Under the pieces are notes generated by a model that saw only the letters and a program-made list of their open reading frames with translations, was not told where the DNA came from and ran no database searches. A stretch of 64,000 nt of DNA from Hymenoscyphus infarciens (taxonomy: Eukaryota; Ascomycota; Leotiomycetes; Helotiales; Helotiaceae): contig LLCB01000129.1 in assembly GCA_001414345.1 (NCBI GenBank), positions 1-64,000 on the forward strand, given 5' to 3'. Positions within the stretch are counted from its first letter, which is position 1; every line of letters begins with the position of its first letter. Of this stretch, positions 23,495 to 34,695 are shown in pieces. Position numbers and translations under genes: made by a program.

Positions 23495-24655
23495 CTATAT
23501 AGCTCGCGCTATTCGGGTAATAACAACATTTGATTGCCTATTCTAACAATATAAAAATAGACTCTTGCGACTGGCTCTCGTAGTGGTTGGATCTCTAAGT
23601 CCTCTCGTGGTTCTTTTCAACATATGACACAAGGTTAAGTGCACTTACAAGGAGTGACAGAAATGATTGAAGAGCGGCGTGCAAATCTTTGAGAAGAAGG
23701 CGCTAAATCTTGTTCGACTTCGTTGGTGTTATCGGCGGAGTGCTCTCGATGAAGCCACAGTGTGAGGGGCAGATGGAAGCTTCAATCGCTCGTACGAAAG
23801 CCGACAAGGAGTCTTTTGCAAAGCACCGCCATCGACTAGAGTGGTGGGATTCTCTGGTAAATACTGGTCGAGGTGGTATGGTGTCTGCCGTCTTCAAGAG
23901 ACCATTTGAGATAAGCCTTGATCCAGTAGGTTAATCGATCGTACTTCACCGGTTTTTAGACTTACATCTCAGATAAGATGGGCAACGTAGCCGTGGTAAC
24001 TCCGGGCTAGTTTCACTTGGTTGTGGCTTCCTTGGTGGTGGTGAGAGGGATTGACAAGTCGAAATTAAAGTCCTTTGCACCTTTCTGTGAGTGGGATGAC
24101 GTAGAAGGCTCGCTCACTCAGAGAATGTCCTTAAGTATTCCGCTCCAGACAGGAAACATTTCGATTGTGGAAAGAGACTTGTGGGACATGCGTACGACGA
24201 CGTTCCAGAGGTCACCCTTTGGTGGCATGGCGAATAGTGTGAGGGGATTCTCTTCTATTTGGTTAGCACGGAAAAGTGGTGGATTCTAATGACAACTAAC
24301 GAAAGAAGGAACAAATGAGGAACTTACGAGAGGGAGGCCGAAAACGGAAAAACAGTGTCCTCGTCACTCTTGAGGTTGATATCCTTCTTCTCTATGAAGA
24401 TACAGAATCAGGAGCGGGATTTCCTGTAGAAAAAAGGCGAATCGGAAGGGTAGTCTTGTCGGTCGACATCTCGTAATTTTAGTCCCACCTACGGGAAGGA
24501 AGGTCATAGTCACATATTTGGGTTAGAGGAGAGTCTTAAACAAGACCGATGACCTCATCTTCTACTTTCTCCTACTTCAACTTCGAATCTCAATAACTTG
24601 TACTAAAAATTTAAATCTTCTTCTCCCTAATACTCCATTTATTAAACATCTCCGA
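23495..24655. other. accessory stretch with possible gene fragments
   Basis: A + strand frame at 23710-23934 (75 codons, start region FDFVGVIGGVLS, later EASIARTKADKES and HRHRLEWWDS) has plausible amino-acid composition, but no partner exon, start context or family is evident. A + strand frame at 24017-24289 is weaker. I treat both as possible debris of eroded genes. Confidence 0.25.
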
Positions 24656-25468
24656 CTACGTACAACCACCGATACCACCAGGTCTCCACTTTACCCATTC
24701 AGCTTTAGATTCACTTTCATCAAATATTCGACCTCCACTTCTCCGTGATGGTGATCCGGAAGAGTGATTTTCTGTACGATCGGAACTTCGAGTTTGATTG
24801 CCACCCCTTCCGGGTGCTAACGTACTCAAAGACTCTAGCTTCCACTTGTCGTTCGTGCGTCGTAATTTGATTCCCACCACATTGCTTTGCACTATACTCT
24901 AACAAAAAGACAAAGAAAAGAAGAATAGATTCCTTGAAACTCAATTGAGCGGAGCCCAGATCCATTCCGTGAAACGAATCCAGAACCCCCGATGATTTGG
25001 GCTCCCTCGGCGCCTAACTTCAGTTTGAAGTTGATTTTGCGAGGAATATTCAAGCGCGTCGGGTAACATCGAATTTAACAGCTCGTTCTTCCAACAAAAG
25101 GAAGTGATAGGGGATAGTCCCGAGGGAACAAGGGCAACTCCACTATTGCCATTTTGTTGATTGCAGGGATTCGGGTGTATAACGTTAAGCACGTGTTGTA
25201 TCATGGCTCGAGGAGCGCGAAGGGGCTTCCAGCGAAAAGCGAACCCATCGTTGGATGGTTGTGCAATGGACGAGCTAGAGGACGAATGCATAAGAGGAGC
25301 TTGTGAATCACCCACCTCCCAGAAGGGAAATCGATTTTGAGGGAAGTATTCCAGCGCGTTGGAAAAAATAAGATCCGTAATCTCATTGGATAGGTTGAGA
25401 AAGAAGCCGTCTTGAAAATTGGGAACGGTGAGCGGATTGTGATAGTCGACGCAAGTCCAGGGATGATT
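24656..25468 (-). pseudogene. possible gene or gene remnant of unknown family
   Basis: A - strand frame is open for 175 codons from 25468 to 24941, and the protein-like part begins upstream of its first Met (25315), which suggests a missing upstream exon. Segments such as VPNFQDGFFLNLSNEITDLI and FCWKNELLNSML read like protein. A motif is duplicated inside it: SNALEYFPQN (about 25.35 kb) and PDALEYSSQN (about 25.05 kb). The first segment weakly recalls helices of F-box/2EXR-type proteins, but I do not assign it. A second frame (24892-24656) rich in Ser/Arg follows and may be a further exon. No complete gene model could be built. Confidence 0.3.
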
Positions 25469-25699
25469 TCAAGCCACAATCATATCATTTTAGTAATATG
25501 TAGTAGTAGTTGTGAGGGGCGGGGGAATGATGATCCCTTGGATCGTTTCGAATGTTGTTCGCTGGGAGCTGGTGGGGGATCCGGACATCCAGTCTTCGTC
25601 AAAATCTCTATGACAAGAACGGTTGGAGACATTCAGGGAGTGTCGAAGTGCTGAATCTCAGCATATAACTCTTTGTAGTTGCAAAAGTACGTCTTTGTG

Positions 25700-27665
25700 A
25701 GACGCCCTGGTCTTAATTGGGCTCTGCTGGCGAGATAGCGGTTTCGTGAATCCACTTATCAAAGTACCCATCTTCCGAGCTAAATAGCTCGAGTACGCAT
25801 GCCTGTACCAGGACGAATGACCATGGCTACGTAAAAGTTAACTTTTCGTCCTCCTTGCTAGCTCGGGAATAACCAGTTTACATACTCTCGTATCTATTGA
25901 ATAAGATTTGGCCCGAAACGCGTGTACCAATTGCACAGAATGTGGACAAAGCGCTGACGATACATGGATTAACATAATACTGAAGAAACGATGGGCTCTG
26001 AAGAATTACCGTTATTACCTTTACCACTTCGGCCCATCGTGATCAATCTGGACTGTCGTTCGCAGAGGTGGCAAAGGCTGTCAAATTTAGAGGCTTTGGC
26101 TTAACATGTTCTTAGACGGCCGGTAGTTAGATGAAGTTTCTGGTTGATGGAGGTGTCACCAAGATGAAGTGGTAATGAGTGATAATGCGGAAATCGGAGA
26201 AGAGGTTGTCCCATCAACATTGTGGTGTGGACATTCTTTAAAATGCGTCTCGTAACAGCGTAGTTTTGTGGTGATAGCTTCGAATTCACGAGAGGATCGT
26301 TGAGGTATGTTTCAGGGAAAGACGTTACTTATATCGTACTCAACGAGATATTTCATAAGCTCCTTGAAGCCATTGACCTCGTTAAAGTCGAGGTTGGGAA
26401 GTATAGAGTGAGGTGCATAGGTAGAGTTCGCCCTGGGGCGACCAACAACCTTCCTAACAGAACGGACTTAAACGTCTTCCGCATCGTTGAGCTTGGGGGT
26501 GATTGAAGAAGGCATAATTGCCTTCAGAAAGAAATACCAGGCGGCGGGAACACTCAAAGTGTGTGTTTTGTGGAGGGTAGGTAGCTGAGAGGACCAACAG
26601 CGGTGCGACGACGACCTCCTAGTTGTTCACCATTTGCCCTTGCCCGATAAAACGTTCATAAACACATTTCAATCCCGTATCTCATGCTTGTATTTACAAC
26701 CCATTTGGGTGAAAGCACAAAATCCTCCGTGGATTCACTTATCAAAGTACCCTTCTTCCAAGCTTCTGCTCCCTCGGTCAGAACCCAAATGGTTGCTCAT
26801 ATAGTATACACGACGATACCAGAGTGGCCAGCCATGGTCAAGTTCGGGCGGTATTCGAGTGGCTCCGCAGAATTTCTCTTGCGTTCCATGGGCATTTTTG
26901 GGGCCGGGGAGGCCGTACTCTGGTGGCATAACTTGATTTGCAAATACCTGGTATTGAAACTCAGAATAATACTCATGAATGTGCCACTCTAGGCAATGGC
27001 GGGTGGCCTTTATCGGAAGGCATCTCCTCCTTGTATCTGCATTCCATTTGGTGTTCGTGAAAACGAGCTTTTTGAGACGCAACGTGAGAGGGAGAGGGTG
27101 TCGATCGCCTTTGATATCATTTATCCGCGTCCAGACAAGAATAAAAGTGGTCAAAGTGCGAGGTTTGCCTAGAAAGGAAAGTCAGTAATGATCAACAAGA
27201 TGACTAGTTGAGAAAGTTATAGATCGTGATACTCACATGTAGATCCAGGACTCGCTATAATGAAGTCTGCAAACAAATACAATCCGGTTCTTGTTTCTCT
27301 TCTAAGTAAATGCATAAACCCCCTTTTAGGTTCGTAGATCCACTTATCAAAGTACCATCTTCCGATGCTTTGGAGGAACACCAAAGTTGCCAACCGAGTA
27401 CGCTCAACGATACACAGCCATGGTTGGGTGCGAGAGAATTGGGCGGCCTTGTCCGAAGATAATTCATGTTAGTACTTGCAACCCATTTGGGTGAAAGTAC
27501 AGACTCCTTCACGAATCGGTTTGTCACAGTAGTCAATTCACACTCGTCTGAGCTGTGGAGAGGGACTGGTTGCTTGGGTCTGGAGCAAATCTGGAGCAAA
27601 TATATCATCCCCTCACTCTTCCATTTCCCTATCTCCTCTCTCGGTACCCGTTGTTGGCCGGCCAC
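25700..27665 (-). pseudogene. duplicated, broken fragments of an unknown gene
   Basis: A short coding-like motif, DKWIH with variants, recurs on the - strand near 25.75, 26.74, 27.34 and 27.52 kb. In the first three places the DNA shares about 25 bases around a TTGATAAGTG core. Copies near 26.7 and 27.5 kb also share FTQMGCKY just downstream of it. The copies are damaged: TGA replaces the Trp codon near 26.74 kb and one base is missing next to the motif near 27.34 kb. The longest frame (27154-26735, 139 codons) contains RRCLPIKATRHCLEWHIHEY and YRRVYYMSNHLG but matches no family I know. The picture is tandem duplication followed by decay. Confidence 0.4.
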
Positions 27666-27699
27666 GGTAACTTTGGAGTCTGAGTCGGAGCGGCGCTCA

Positions 27700-28014
27700 C
27701 TAGGCGTCTAGGAGCTGCTCGACGAGTTTGTCTCCCATTTTCTCAGTGTTATGTTGACTGACGATTCGGAACTGTTCGGGTGTGTGGTCTTGAAGCGGAA
27801 GCGGGATACCAGGGTTATTTGTACTGTGCGCGGGATATTGCGATATTTTCATGGACGAGCTTGCCTGTTCAGCCCCCTTAACGTTAGATCCTAAGACGAG
27901 AATTAGTATGATTGCCAAGGAAAGAACACGAGGTAAGGGGGTGTAAGTGCTCTTACTTCCGTGATAGAGAGCACTACTTGCCAGCCGAGTTGCTTTGGTA
28001 AAAGAATGCGGCAT
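27700..28014 (-). CDS. hypothetical protein, 82 aa, one intron
   Basis: Exons 28014-27957 and 27890-27700 are joined by a 66-nt intron with GTAAGA donor, ATACTAATTC branch region and TCTTAG acceptor. Because 66 is a multiple of three and contains no stop, the unspliced frame is also open and would mislead annotation into a 104-codon protein with a false hydrophobic segment. The spliced protein begins MPHSFTKATRLASSALYHG, which is Ser/basic and could be a mitochondrial targeting peptide, then runs through PGIPLPLQDHTPEQFRIVSQ and ends LVEQLLDA. No family is recognised. Strong splice signals in a conserved phase are the main support. Confidence 0.5.
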   Translation of the reverse strand: MPHSFTKATRLASSALYHGSKSTYTPLPRVLSLAIILILVLGSNVKGAEQASSSMKISQYPAHSTNNPGIPLPLQDHTPEQFRIVSQHNTEKMGDKLVEQLLDA

Positions 28015-28305
28015 ACTTTATTCACCAATTGTGGAATTGATCTCACGAAATGAACTCTTGAGAACTCCTCAGCAGATGTGTTGTCCCCCGTTCTCCATTT
28101 GCCTTGATCTAGGGGGGCTGCCTTGTATTAATGGTACCCGACAGGGCAGCTGCCTTGAATCCTTGTAGACCTGGAAGGTTGTTCTGGGGGCTTGCCAAAT
28201 TTTTATTGGGAGGTGAGAGACAGACAGTGAAGTGTTTGGAGTTCTAGGTGTAATAGCTCTAGGACACGCCCTAAGGTGCCTTGGAGGGTAAACTCATAGA
28301 ATCCG

Positions 28306-28887
28306 TTATTGTGACGGGGGGAAAACGTCGATTTGGAGATGCGCGTTTCGTGGTGTCGATAACCCTGGAGGTTGATGTTTCGTGGCATTGTTGGTTGGCG
28401 GTGTGCGAAGTCTGAGGGCTCGAGGTATCAAAGCTCCAGAGCGACAAGCAAGCAAATGGCCCAGGAAATTGCAGAAGGAGGCGTTTTGATTCGGATATCG
28501 CTCGCCAACTTTTGGATAGGCGTGGAGTGCCCTAAAATCGCCAGTGTCAGCAATGAACCATGTAACAGTACTGCTGCGCGTACCACCCGGGAAGATCTTT
28601 AGTTGGAAAGACCTTAAAGACATCAGATCCATCTGTTTCAACCCTTCCAAAAAGTCTCTGCCGACAAGGTTGGAGGTTGTGAGCAATTCCACCGCGACTG
28701 GCGACCTGGGAGATTGGTGAATGTAATCCTTCGCTGGTCGGCGAACCGAAGTTTATTGCTCGATGGAATATTGGAAATAATTTTGAAGATCGTACTTTAC
28801 GGCATTTCGTCTGTACCAAAGACCAAAAGCCTGACCGATTGCGCGGAGTGGAGTTCGAAGGCTGCGAGATGAGGTGTTGGGGCTTCT
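28306..28887 (-). pseudogene. possible pseudogene of unknown family
   Basis: The - strand frame is open from 28887 to 28306 (194 codons) except for one TAA at 28755-28753. Text on both sides of the stop is protein-like: AFGLWYRRNAVKYDLQNYFQ before it, and SPVAVELLTTSNLVGRDFLE and STVTWFIADTGDFRALHAYP after it. The stop could have arisen from CAA by C-to-T change, or the model could lack an intron. The product is not recognised. The C-terminal part (after about codon 150) is less convincing. Confidence 0.35.
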
Positions 28888-29654
28888 CTATTTGTGTTGC
28901 TGACCAAAGGGGTCTAGAGAACACCACGGAGCTGCGGAAATGTGTATTGAGGGAAGCTAATGGCTCACAGCTCTTCCGGTGGTGGCACAGAATTATACCA
29001 ATGGAGATGGGGAGTCTCGAGGTTGATGGTGGGCAGCTAGAAGTTCATTTTGTGGTGTCGCGCCTTGGTTCAATCCTGAAACAAAGCCACCGAAGGGCTC
29101 GCAAAGCCGGCAGATAGAACGTCGAACGCTCAAAGAATTGCTGGGACTTGATGTATGACGAGAAGACTTGAGGAGGCGGGGTTGTGGGTAGATGGAGATG
29201 AGGTTTCTGATGAGGAATTTTTACGACATGATGATGAGGAGGTGGGGAAGAGTTTACTCACCTGCCCTCTGCAAATGTGGTGCACAGACCGTTGTCCTTT
29301 GTGTTGGCCCTCCGCTCTTCATTGACCTCCAGGGGTTCGGCTAATAACCGAAGCCCCTTGACAACACTGATCTAATTTTCACAACACATGACAATCTTGC
29401 TAAACATCAAATATAACGAACCGTGTCACTGTACTAAAGTCTCTGGGAGACGGAAATTCCGCTGGGATTTATTGCTTGGCACTGCGCGGCGCACGCCCTA
29501 CCAAGATTCTTGAACTTCACAAAAAGCTGAATGGTTGCTAGGGCGGAACGAAGAAGAATTGTTTCAGATTGACAATCTAGAATTTACGTCGCTTTGTATA
29601 AATTTGCAATGTATGCTCAACGCTGACACGATCACTCATTAACAAATGTAGGTT
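28888..29654. other. intergenic stretch, nothing assigned
   Basis: Short frames only. A + strand frame (28839-29117) has no family signature. On the - strand near 29.0-29.05 kb there is a short segment (PTINLETPHLHWYNSVPPPE) that reads like protein, but it has no neighbours to form a gene. Confidence 0.3.
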
Positions 29655-29972
29655 TCATTTAGGACTACGTTCCACATCAAATAAACTTTTTACCGCAATT
29701 TTCTCCCATTTAAATATTTTGAACTCCTTACAGAGCCCTCCCCTCATTTGAGCATTTACCTCAACCCCACACTCTCCACCGAGCGTAATATAATACTCAT
29801 CCCAGCACAGCTGCATCTCATCCAGCTCCATCGGCTCTTCATCTGTAAACTTCGTCGCCCGTTTCGGCTTGGGCTATTATTTTTTTCCCTTTGATTTCAC
29901 ACAATCGATGGCAGGCTCGGTCTCAAAATACTGCCATGCAGCGTGGAGTTGTGGTTGAAGTTCAGATAGCAT
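29655..29972 (-). pseudogene. small gene interrupted by two adjacent stop codons
   Basis: From ATG (29972-29970) to TGA (29657-29655) one frame spans 106 codons, with TAA and TAG side by side at 29879-29874 and no other stop. Both halves are protein-like: MLSELQPQLHAAWQYFETEP before, and KRATKFTDEEPMELDEMQLC, WDEYYITLGGECGVEVNAQM and CKEFKIFKWEKIAV after. CAA CAG to TAA TAG would need two C-to-T changes, both at CpA, the preferred RIP context. No family is recognised. It could also be two exons with an intron I could not place, though no good splice sites flank the stops. Confidence 0.5.
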
Positions 29973-30593
29973 GGTTGAGGGCGTTACATAAATAGTTACT
30001 GGGGACTCTGGCTGCGGAATGGATTGGTAGTAGGACTTGAATAATCCAAGACGAAGAATCGCATATATCGCACCTTACGCGAAGGCTTAGATGTAAGTTA
30101 TTTGTGAAATCGAATACTTTCATTCACTGGGCGTGTACATTCACCCCATAACGCTAGCTGTACACGTGGATAAATTTGCGCTGTCTTGTGACAATACTAC
30201 GCCATGACAATGATTATTCAATCTCAATTTCACACTATTCCTTGTCACGTTTTGTCACGTGTGTATGCCAAACTCGGGCTCGGTGGAGCTACAGGGGGGG
30301 GGTGGTTCAGGCGCACCAGTATATAAGGCCTCCTGCTCACCCTCTTCAAACAACAAGCTTTTAACACTCAATCAATACTTCAATACTCTTTTGCCTACTT
30401 AAACGTCCCTGTCTTATGCTCTAAACATTACGTGACATTCCTCTACTCCCAGAGGCTGAACTATTATTGACTCTAGTTATGGTCTATTAATATCACAAAT
30501 AATACACAAAGGAACAGCACCAGTAGAAGCGCAAACTCAAACTCAAACACAAACATCATAAAATACAAAGCACTACCAGCAATAAGACGTGCA
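29973..30593 (+). promoter_or_regulatory. upstream region of the first small-family gene
   Basis: Probable promoter and 5' leader of the gene at 30594. It holds GTCACGTGT-type sites near 30,250, a TATATAA-like site (about 30,320-30,326) and a long C/A-rich leader with an ACTCAAACTCAAACAC run shortly before the start, a run similar to one upstream of the paralogue at 52398-52769. The region upstream of about 30,170 also serves the - strand pseudogene start. Confidence 0.45.
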
Positions 30594-30824
30594 ATGTCAA
30601 CAGCCGAAGGATCCGCACCGTGGAGGAGTTACGTTGAGAGTGGATATCCAAATACCCCTCTAGAGGAGCGCCTAAAAAGATTAAAAAAGCTTATCAGCGG
30701 TCGGACACGAATATTAGGACCAAAGAGATACTACGAGGGCGAGGATCCAACAAAAAACCCACATGCGTTACCCTTCGAGTCTCCAGAGCAGTCCAGGGTC
30801 AGGGAGCAAAGGGAAAAGAAGTGA
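30594..30824 (+). CDS. small uncharacterised protein, family member 1 (76 aa)
   Basis: Unspliced 76-codon frame. The core reads W-x2-Y-V-ESGYPN, then a Leu/Lys helix (LEERLKRLKKLISGRTRI), GPKRYYEGEDPT and a charged C-terminus ending REQREKK. The same core, in the same order, occurs in the proteins at 52398-52769 and 53348-53662 in this window, which is the best evidence that it is a real gene. It is shorter than member 2, lacking the long charged C-terminal extension. There is no signal peptide or membrane segment. Charged composition and lack of known domains suggest a small intracellular protein; the function is unknown. Confidence 0.7.
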   Translation: MSTAEGSAPWRSYVESGYPNTPLEERLKRLKKLISGRTRILGPKRYYEGEDPTKNPHALPFESPEQSRVREQREKK

Positions 30825-31310
30825 TGGAGGAAATGAAAATACCAGAGATCATTACCGGCAGCAGCTCAAGAACGAATAAGCCAACACCCACGAGTCACAG
30901 GTTCCCACCAACACTTTACTTGCACGTTAAAACCAGCTTGCATCTACCTACGCTTGACAGCCGACCTACAGCAACAAGCTTTTTTTACTTGGCCATCAGC
31001 GCAGTGGCAATCAATACATTCTGGCACGATAATGATAACTGAAGAATGAATATGCTAACAGAAAAAAATTCCGTTTCAGAAGGAGTGCTCATTTTCTATA
31101 GTGCCAGGTCCTTAAGAATATATGCCCGGGAGAATGTTATGTGAAGTTGTGGTTTTTTTGAGTTGTTTGTTTCAGAGTATTTTCGTTCTTGGTAACTTGA
31201 TGTAGTTCCGCAATTAAGAGGCAATAGAGATCTACACATAGTTCATAAATATTTCCATCTGCGGGGCATGACTGCTAGAATGAAGTGAATGATCTTAACG
31301 AGAAAACTTG
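30825..31310. other. 3' flank of the small-family gene
   Basis: No supported gene. It probably contains the 3' UTR of the gene ending at 30824 and the terminator side of the - strand pseudogene ending at 31311. A + strand frame at 30821-31042 has no coding signature. Confidence 0.35.
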
Positions 31311-32614
31311 TTATGTTCCGCTTGAGAATTCGAACAATATAACGTTATCCTCCGCTTCTAGAGTTTCCCAAATCCTCTGCAAACACGGATCCTTGGGTGG
31401 GTTTTGAAGCGCTAGAGAAGTTACAAGTTGTGGGTACTTGGACTATCAGCTTAGAACGAGGATATAGAAAAAATAGAAGAGTTTTCTTACCTTATTACGT
31501 TCGTTGTAATTACAGGTACATTTTTCGTACCTTTCGAGAGTTCGTGCAGGGGCGAAGAATATGAAGCTATCAAAAGGAGTCATAGCATATTTGATCGCCT
31601 TCGGTCCTCGGATCTCGCAAGGATTGTTGAGTGGATGAGTCGGTCACATTCTCGCAGCAATCTTTTCATATGACAAACTCTTGTCATCGAAGCCGTTTTC
31701 CATAACTTTTGTTTCTTCCCGCCTCGCCACAGCAAATGCAGCGTTAGTCGTGAGTGCTACCGTAATGAGATCTATTTCGCCACTCTTGTGTTTGCGCCAT
31801 GTTTCCGCCAGAAAGCTCTGTATGCGATGCAGATCTTCAAAAAAGCAGAATGCATGGAATGCCCAATCGATTAAGTCCTCGAGCTCAAGTTCATACACAT
31901 GAGGTCAACTGTGCGAGGTCCTTTGGAGGTGATGTTTGAGGGGGTCGGGAGGTGGACCCCTGGCTCCATGATATCTTCTGTGTCTTCAACCTCCAATGCG
32001 GAGAATCGATTTTTGAGATCAGCCGTCAGCGAGAATGTCAGAGTCAAAGACACTAGCTAAATCCGTGGGCGGTGACTGGCTTGGTATAGAAATCGGTTCG
32101 CCTCGCACCGTGTAATCGTAACCAGGTCTTAACACTTTTATCGCTTCACGAAGTACTCTAATGAAATGTCAGTGACCCTCGTTTGATATTCTTGAACCAA
32201 TCTGAACGATGTTGGCGGGCTCGAACAGCACGTGAACAATATGTAAGATGGCATCAGGTACTTGGATTTTTGGGTTCTTCGAGACAATCTTGGCTTGCTC
32301 CAGAATTTCGGAAGCTACAACGACGTGTTTGACGGCAGGCGCATGGCCACTTTGGATCTTACCTGCGGGCTGTTTCTTTTCTTTCTTTTTCGCCTCCTTG
32401 ACTCTTTGCTTTACGCGAAGTTTTTCTGCGTACGTTAACGCGAGTGCTAGGGTGACGCCGAGGCGGTTGGTGGAGGATTGTTTTCCTTTTGACCGACTTT
32501 GGGCTTGGGAAGCCGGTACCCGCTGGCGATCGCAGCCTCGTAAAGTCAGGTGGTGAAGGCGTTGGTATCGGCTTTGTACCGCTGGTAGCTTCCAGCGAGA
32601 AACTCGGGAAGCAT
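31311..32614 (-). pseudogene. DUF6604-type gene, disrupted
   Basis: The start region (ATG at 32614-32612) gives MLPEFLAGSYQRYKADTNAF, and later pieces give VVVASEILEQAKIVSKNPKI and LEDLIDWAFHAFCFFEDLHR, IDLITVALTTNAAFAVARRE. I recall these as the pattern of fungal proteins with an N-terminal DUF6604 domain. It is broken: TGA sits where a Trp is expected after NAFTT, several stops and a frame change occur between about 32,550 and 31,900, and another TGA follows ARM at 31,644. A downstream exon still looks intact, joined by an intron near 31.43-31.50 kb (GTAAGA donor, CTGATAG, CAAG acceptor), and ends at TAA 31313-31311. The family's function is unknown. Confidence 0.65.
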
Positions 32615-34695
32615 TTTGATGGGAGTTTTGGGCCGATGCAGAGAGTTGCAAGCTGGGGGAGAATGAGTATCAAGTGCTGGACCAAAGCACAGAAGAAGCA
32701 AAGACAACACATACCAAACCTTCACCAGATCCTTTGCAAACTAGTCTTGACGCGTTAGTAGAAGGAATTGCTTGTGGGCGTCGTAAATATCAAAGAAACT
32801 GCTTAGTATCATAGGTATGCTAGTAGCACCTACCATTACCTACCTCCCAGATCAAAACTTTAGTGCACCAGGTTTCTCGCCCGGCGAGAATATCAAAATT
32901 GGCGCCCACACTTGGGGATAGCATCATTTCTAGTGTTGCTTTTCAATTACCTTAGAAGCTGATTCCAAGCGGTGGTTTTAGAGCGCCAACAAGCTGCTCT
33001 CCGAGGCTTTGAAGTCAAAGCCATCTCCTTTTTCTTGTGTAGGGTCTTACTACATGGCAATATGATGGTGCATGGCTGGCTATCCTGCCATGTCGAGGCA
33101 GCGATGACACTGGTCATGTTAGCAGATTGAGAGTTGATGAAGTGATGTTGAAGTCGAGGTGAGTGGAGCTTGGAAAGTGCGGGGCTAAAATAGTGTAGAT
33201 AGCCCCACTCTGAGAACCAATGAATTCGTTAGCGCAATCTCACAACATCTCTCGAAAGTTTGGGAAGGAACACTTTGATCCTCGATTGCCCGTTACCATT
33301 TTGATGTTTCTTTAATCTGGACTCAAAAGTTTACTCCTGCCTCTTTTACAATTGATATCTCGGTAGAAATTTCCATTTTTCTTCAATGGTCATGGGTTGA
33401 GACAGAGGGGGCTCTGCGAAGAATAGGAGAACTTGCACCTCAAACAACAAACCCAGGGGGGCTGCTATTTACATATTCTAGCTGATCCTCGCCTCGATTT
33501 CTAGTGGAACCGTCACAGCCTCAATTGGAGAAGTCTCTATTCGTAAATGGCCCTTGTATAGGGTGTTGGTGTTGTTGGAATGGGATGCATTTACAGGGTG
33601 TTGATGCACTCTTCTCATCTTACCTACGTACAACGGCAATCTTCAAATCTGTTAGTCTGAAACGTTTTTCAGATCAGGAGGAATGGTGCTCTGATTCCAA
33701 ATCAAAGCCGGTTGCTCCTTCTTCCTTGGACTTGTGAAAATATATTACATAGCTGATCATCTCGTCAGATTTTGCTCTTCATGTCCACGCGGGGTAGCTC
33801 ATTACCACCAGTCAGGGAGTTTCTTAGCCATGAGTACGATGTGTTTTGTTTCTACAAGTATTGATACTGTACCCCATGAACCGGGTGGCTTGCGGGACAT
33901 CACGTTCCAGGTTTGATGGGATCGTAGGATCGTGGGATTTATACTTCTCATTTCCATTTCATCTCCCTTCTCGGTATTTCCTTTTCATCGCCGAACTGCT
34001 CTCCGGGTTTGGTAACCACCGAGAACTTCTATCTTGTAGTTGGACCTTCAACACTTGCTCGGAATGTTTCTTCAACAACAATCTCAAAATGCCAGGGGGT
34101 GGTAAGGCATACTTTGTAGGCACGAAGGCTCGGTTGTATATCTTTCCAACTCTTTTGCATATGGCGCAGCACCTGCGGCCAATGACTCCCTATTGTTTCA
34201 ACAAGGTTGGAATTACAACGTTGGGAGGCACAGCAACCACATATCGCGATCCCCCTTCCTTCGCCTCACCCTGTGTGATTGTCCAATCATTTGGGTCGGA
34301 GCTGGTTGCAATAATCGGCTTCTACTGTGATAGGCAACTTACCCCCTCGTTCTTGCTGCTCGCGCAACTCTTGTTTTCTGTCGCGACAACTCTGGAATTT
34401 CTATTATTCTTCCTTCTTCGCGCTCGTTATTCTCGGGGACTGTCCTTACTAAGAACAGTTCATGTATTCATTTGCGTCAGAGCGACCGAGAAATACTTGC
34501 TATCAAAAGTTCGTTCTGGAGTCTCAGATCAGTCAAGGTATTTCCTCGTAGGTTTAATTTCCTTGCGTATCGGACTTGAAGTATCTCACACATTGAAGAA
34601 TGAAGGCTGACTCCATGGCCATTACAGCAGAAAAGTTTACCCATAAACATATAAGGTCTCCATATTTGTCGTAGTCAAATCCAAAGAAGGGGGAG
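32615..34695. other. intergenic or unresolved region
   Basis: The longest frame (33846-34610, + strand, 254 codons) is hydrophobic and Phe/Leu/Arg-rich and matches no family. I could not decide whether part of it is an exon of the membrane-protein pseudogene that follows or chance. A + strand frame at 33504-33737 is similar in quality. No other structure is apparent. Confidence 0.3.

Noticed and set aside
31681..31902. + strand frame opposite the DUF6604-type pseudogene
   Set aside because: The - strand carries the recognised conserved text; the + strand frame is its shadow.
33846..34610. 254-codon + strand frame
   Set aside because: Longest frame in its region, but it has no motif, plausible start, introns or family likeness. 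Kept only as unresolved sequence.
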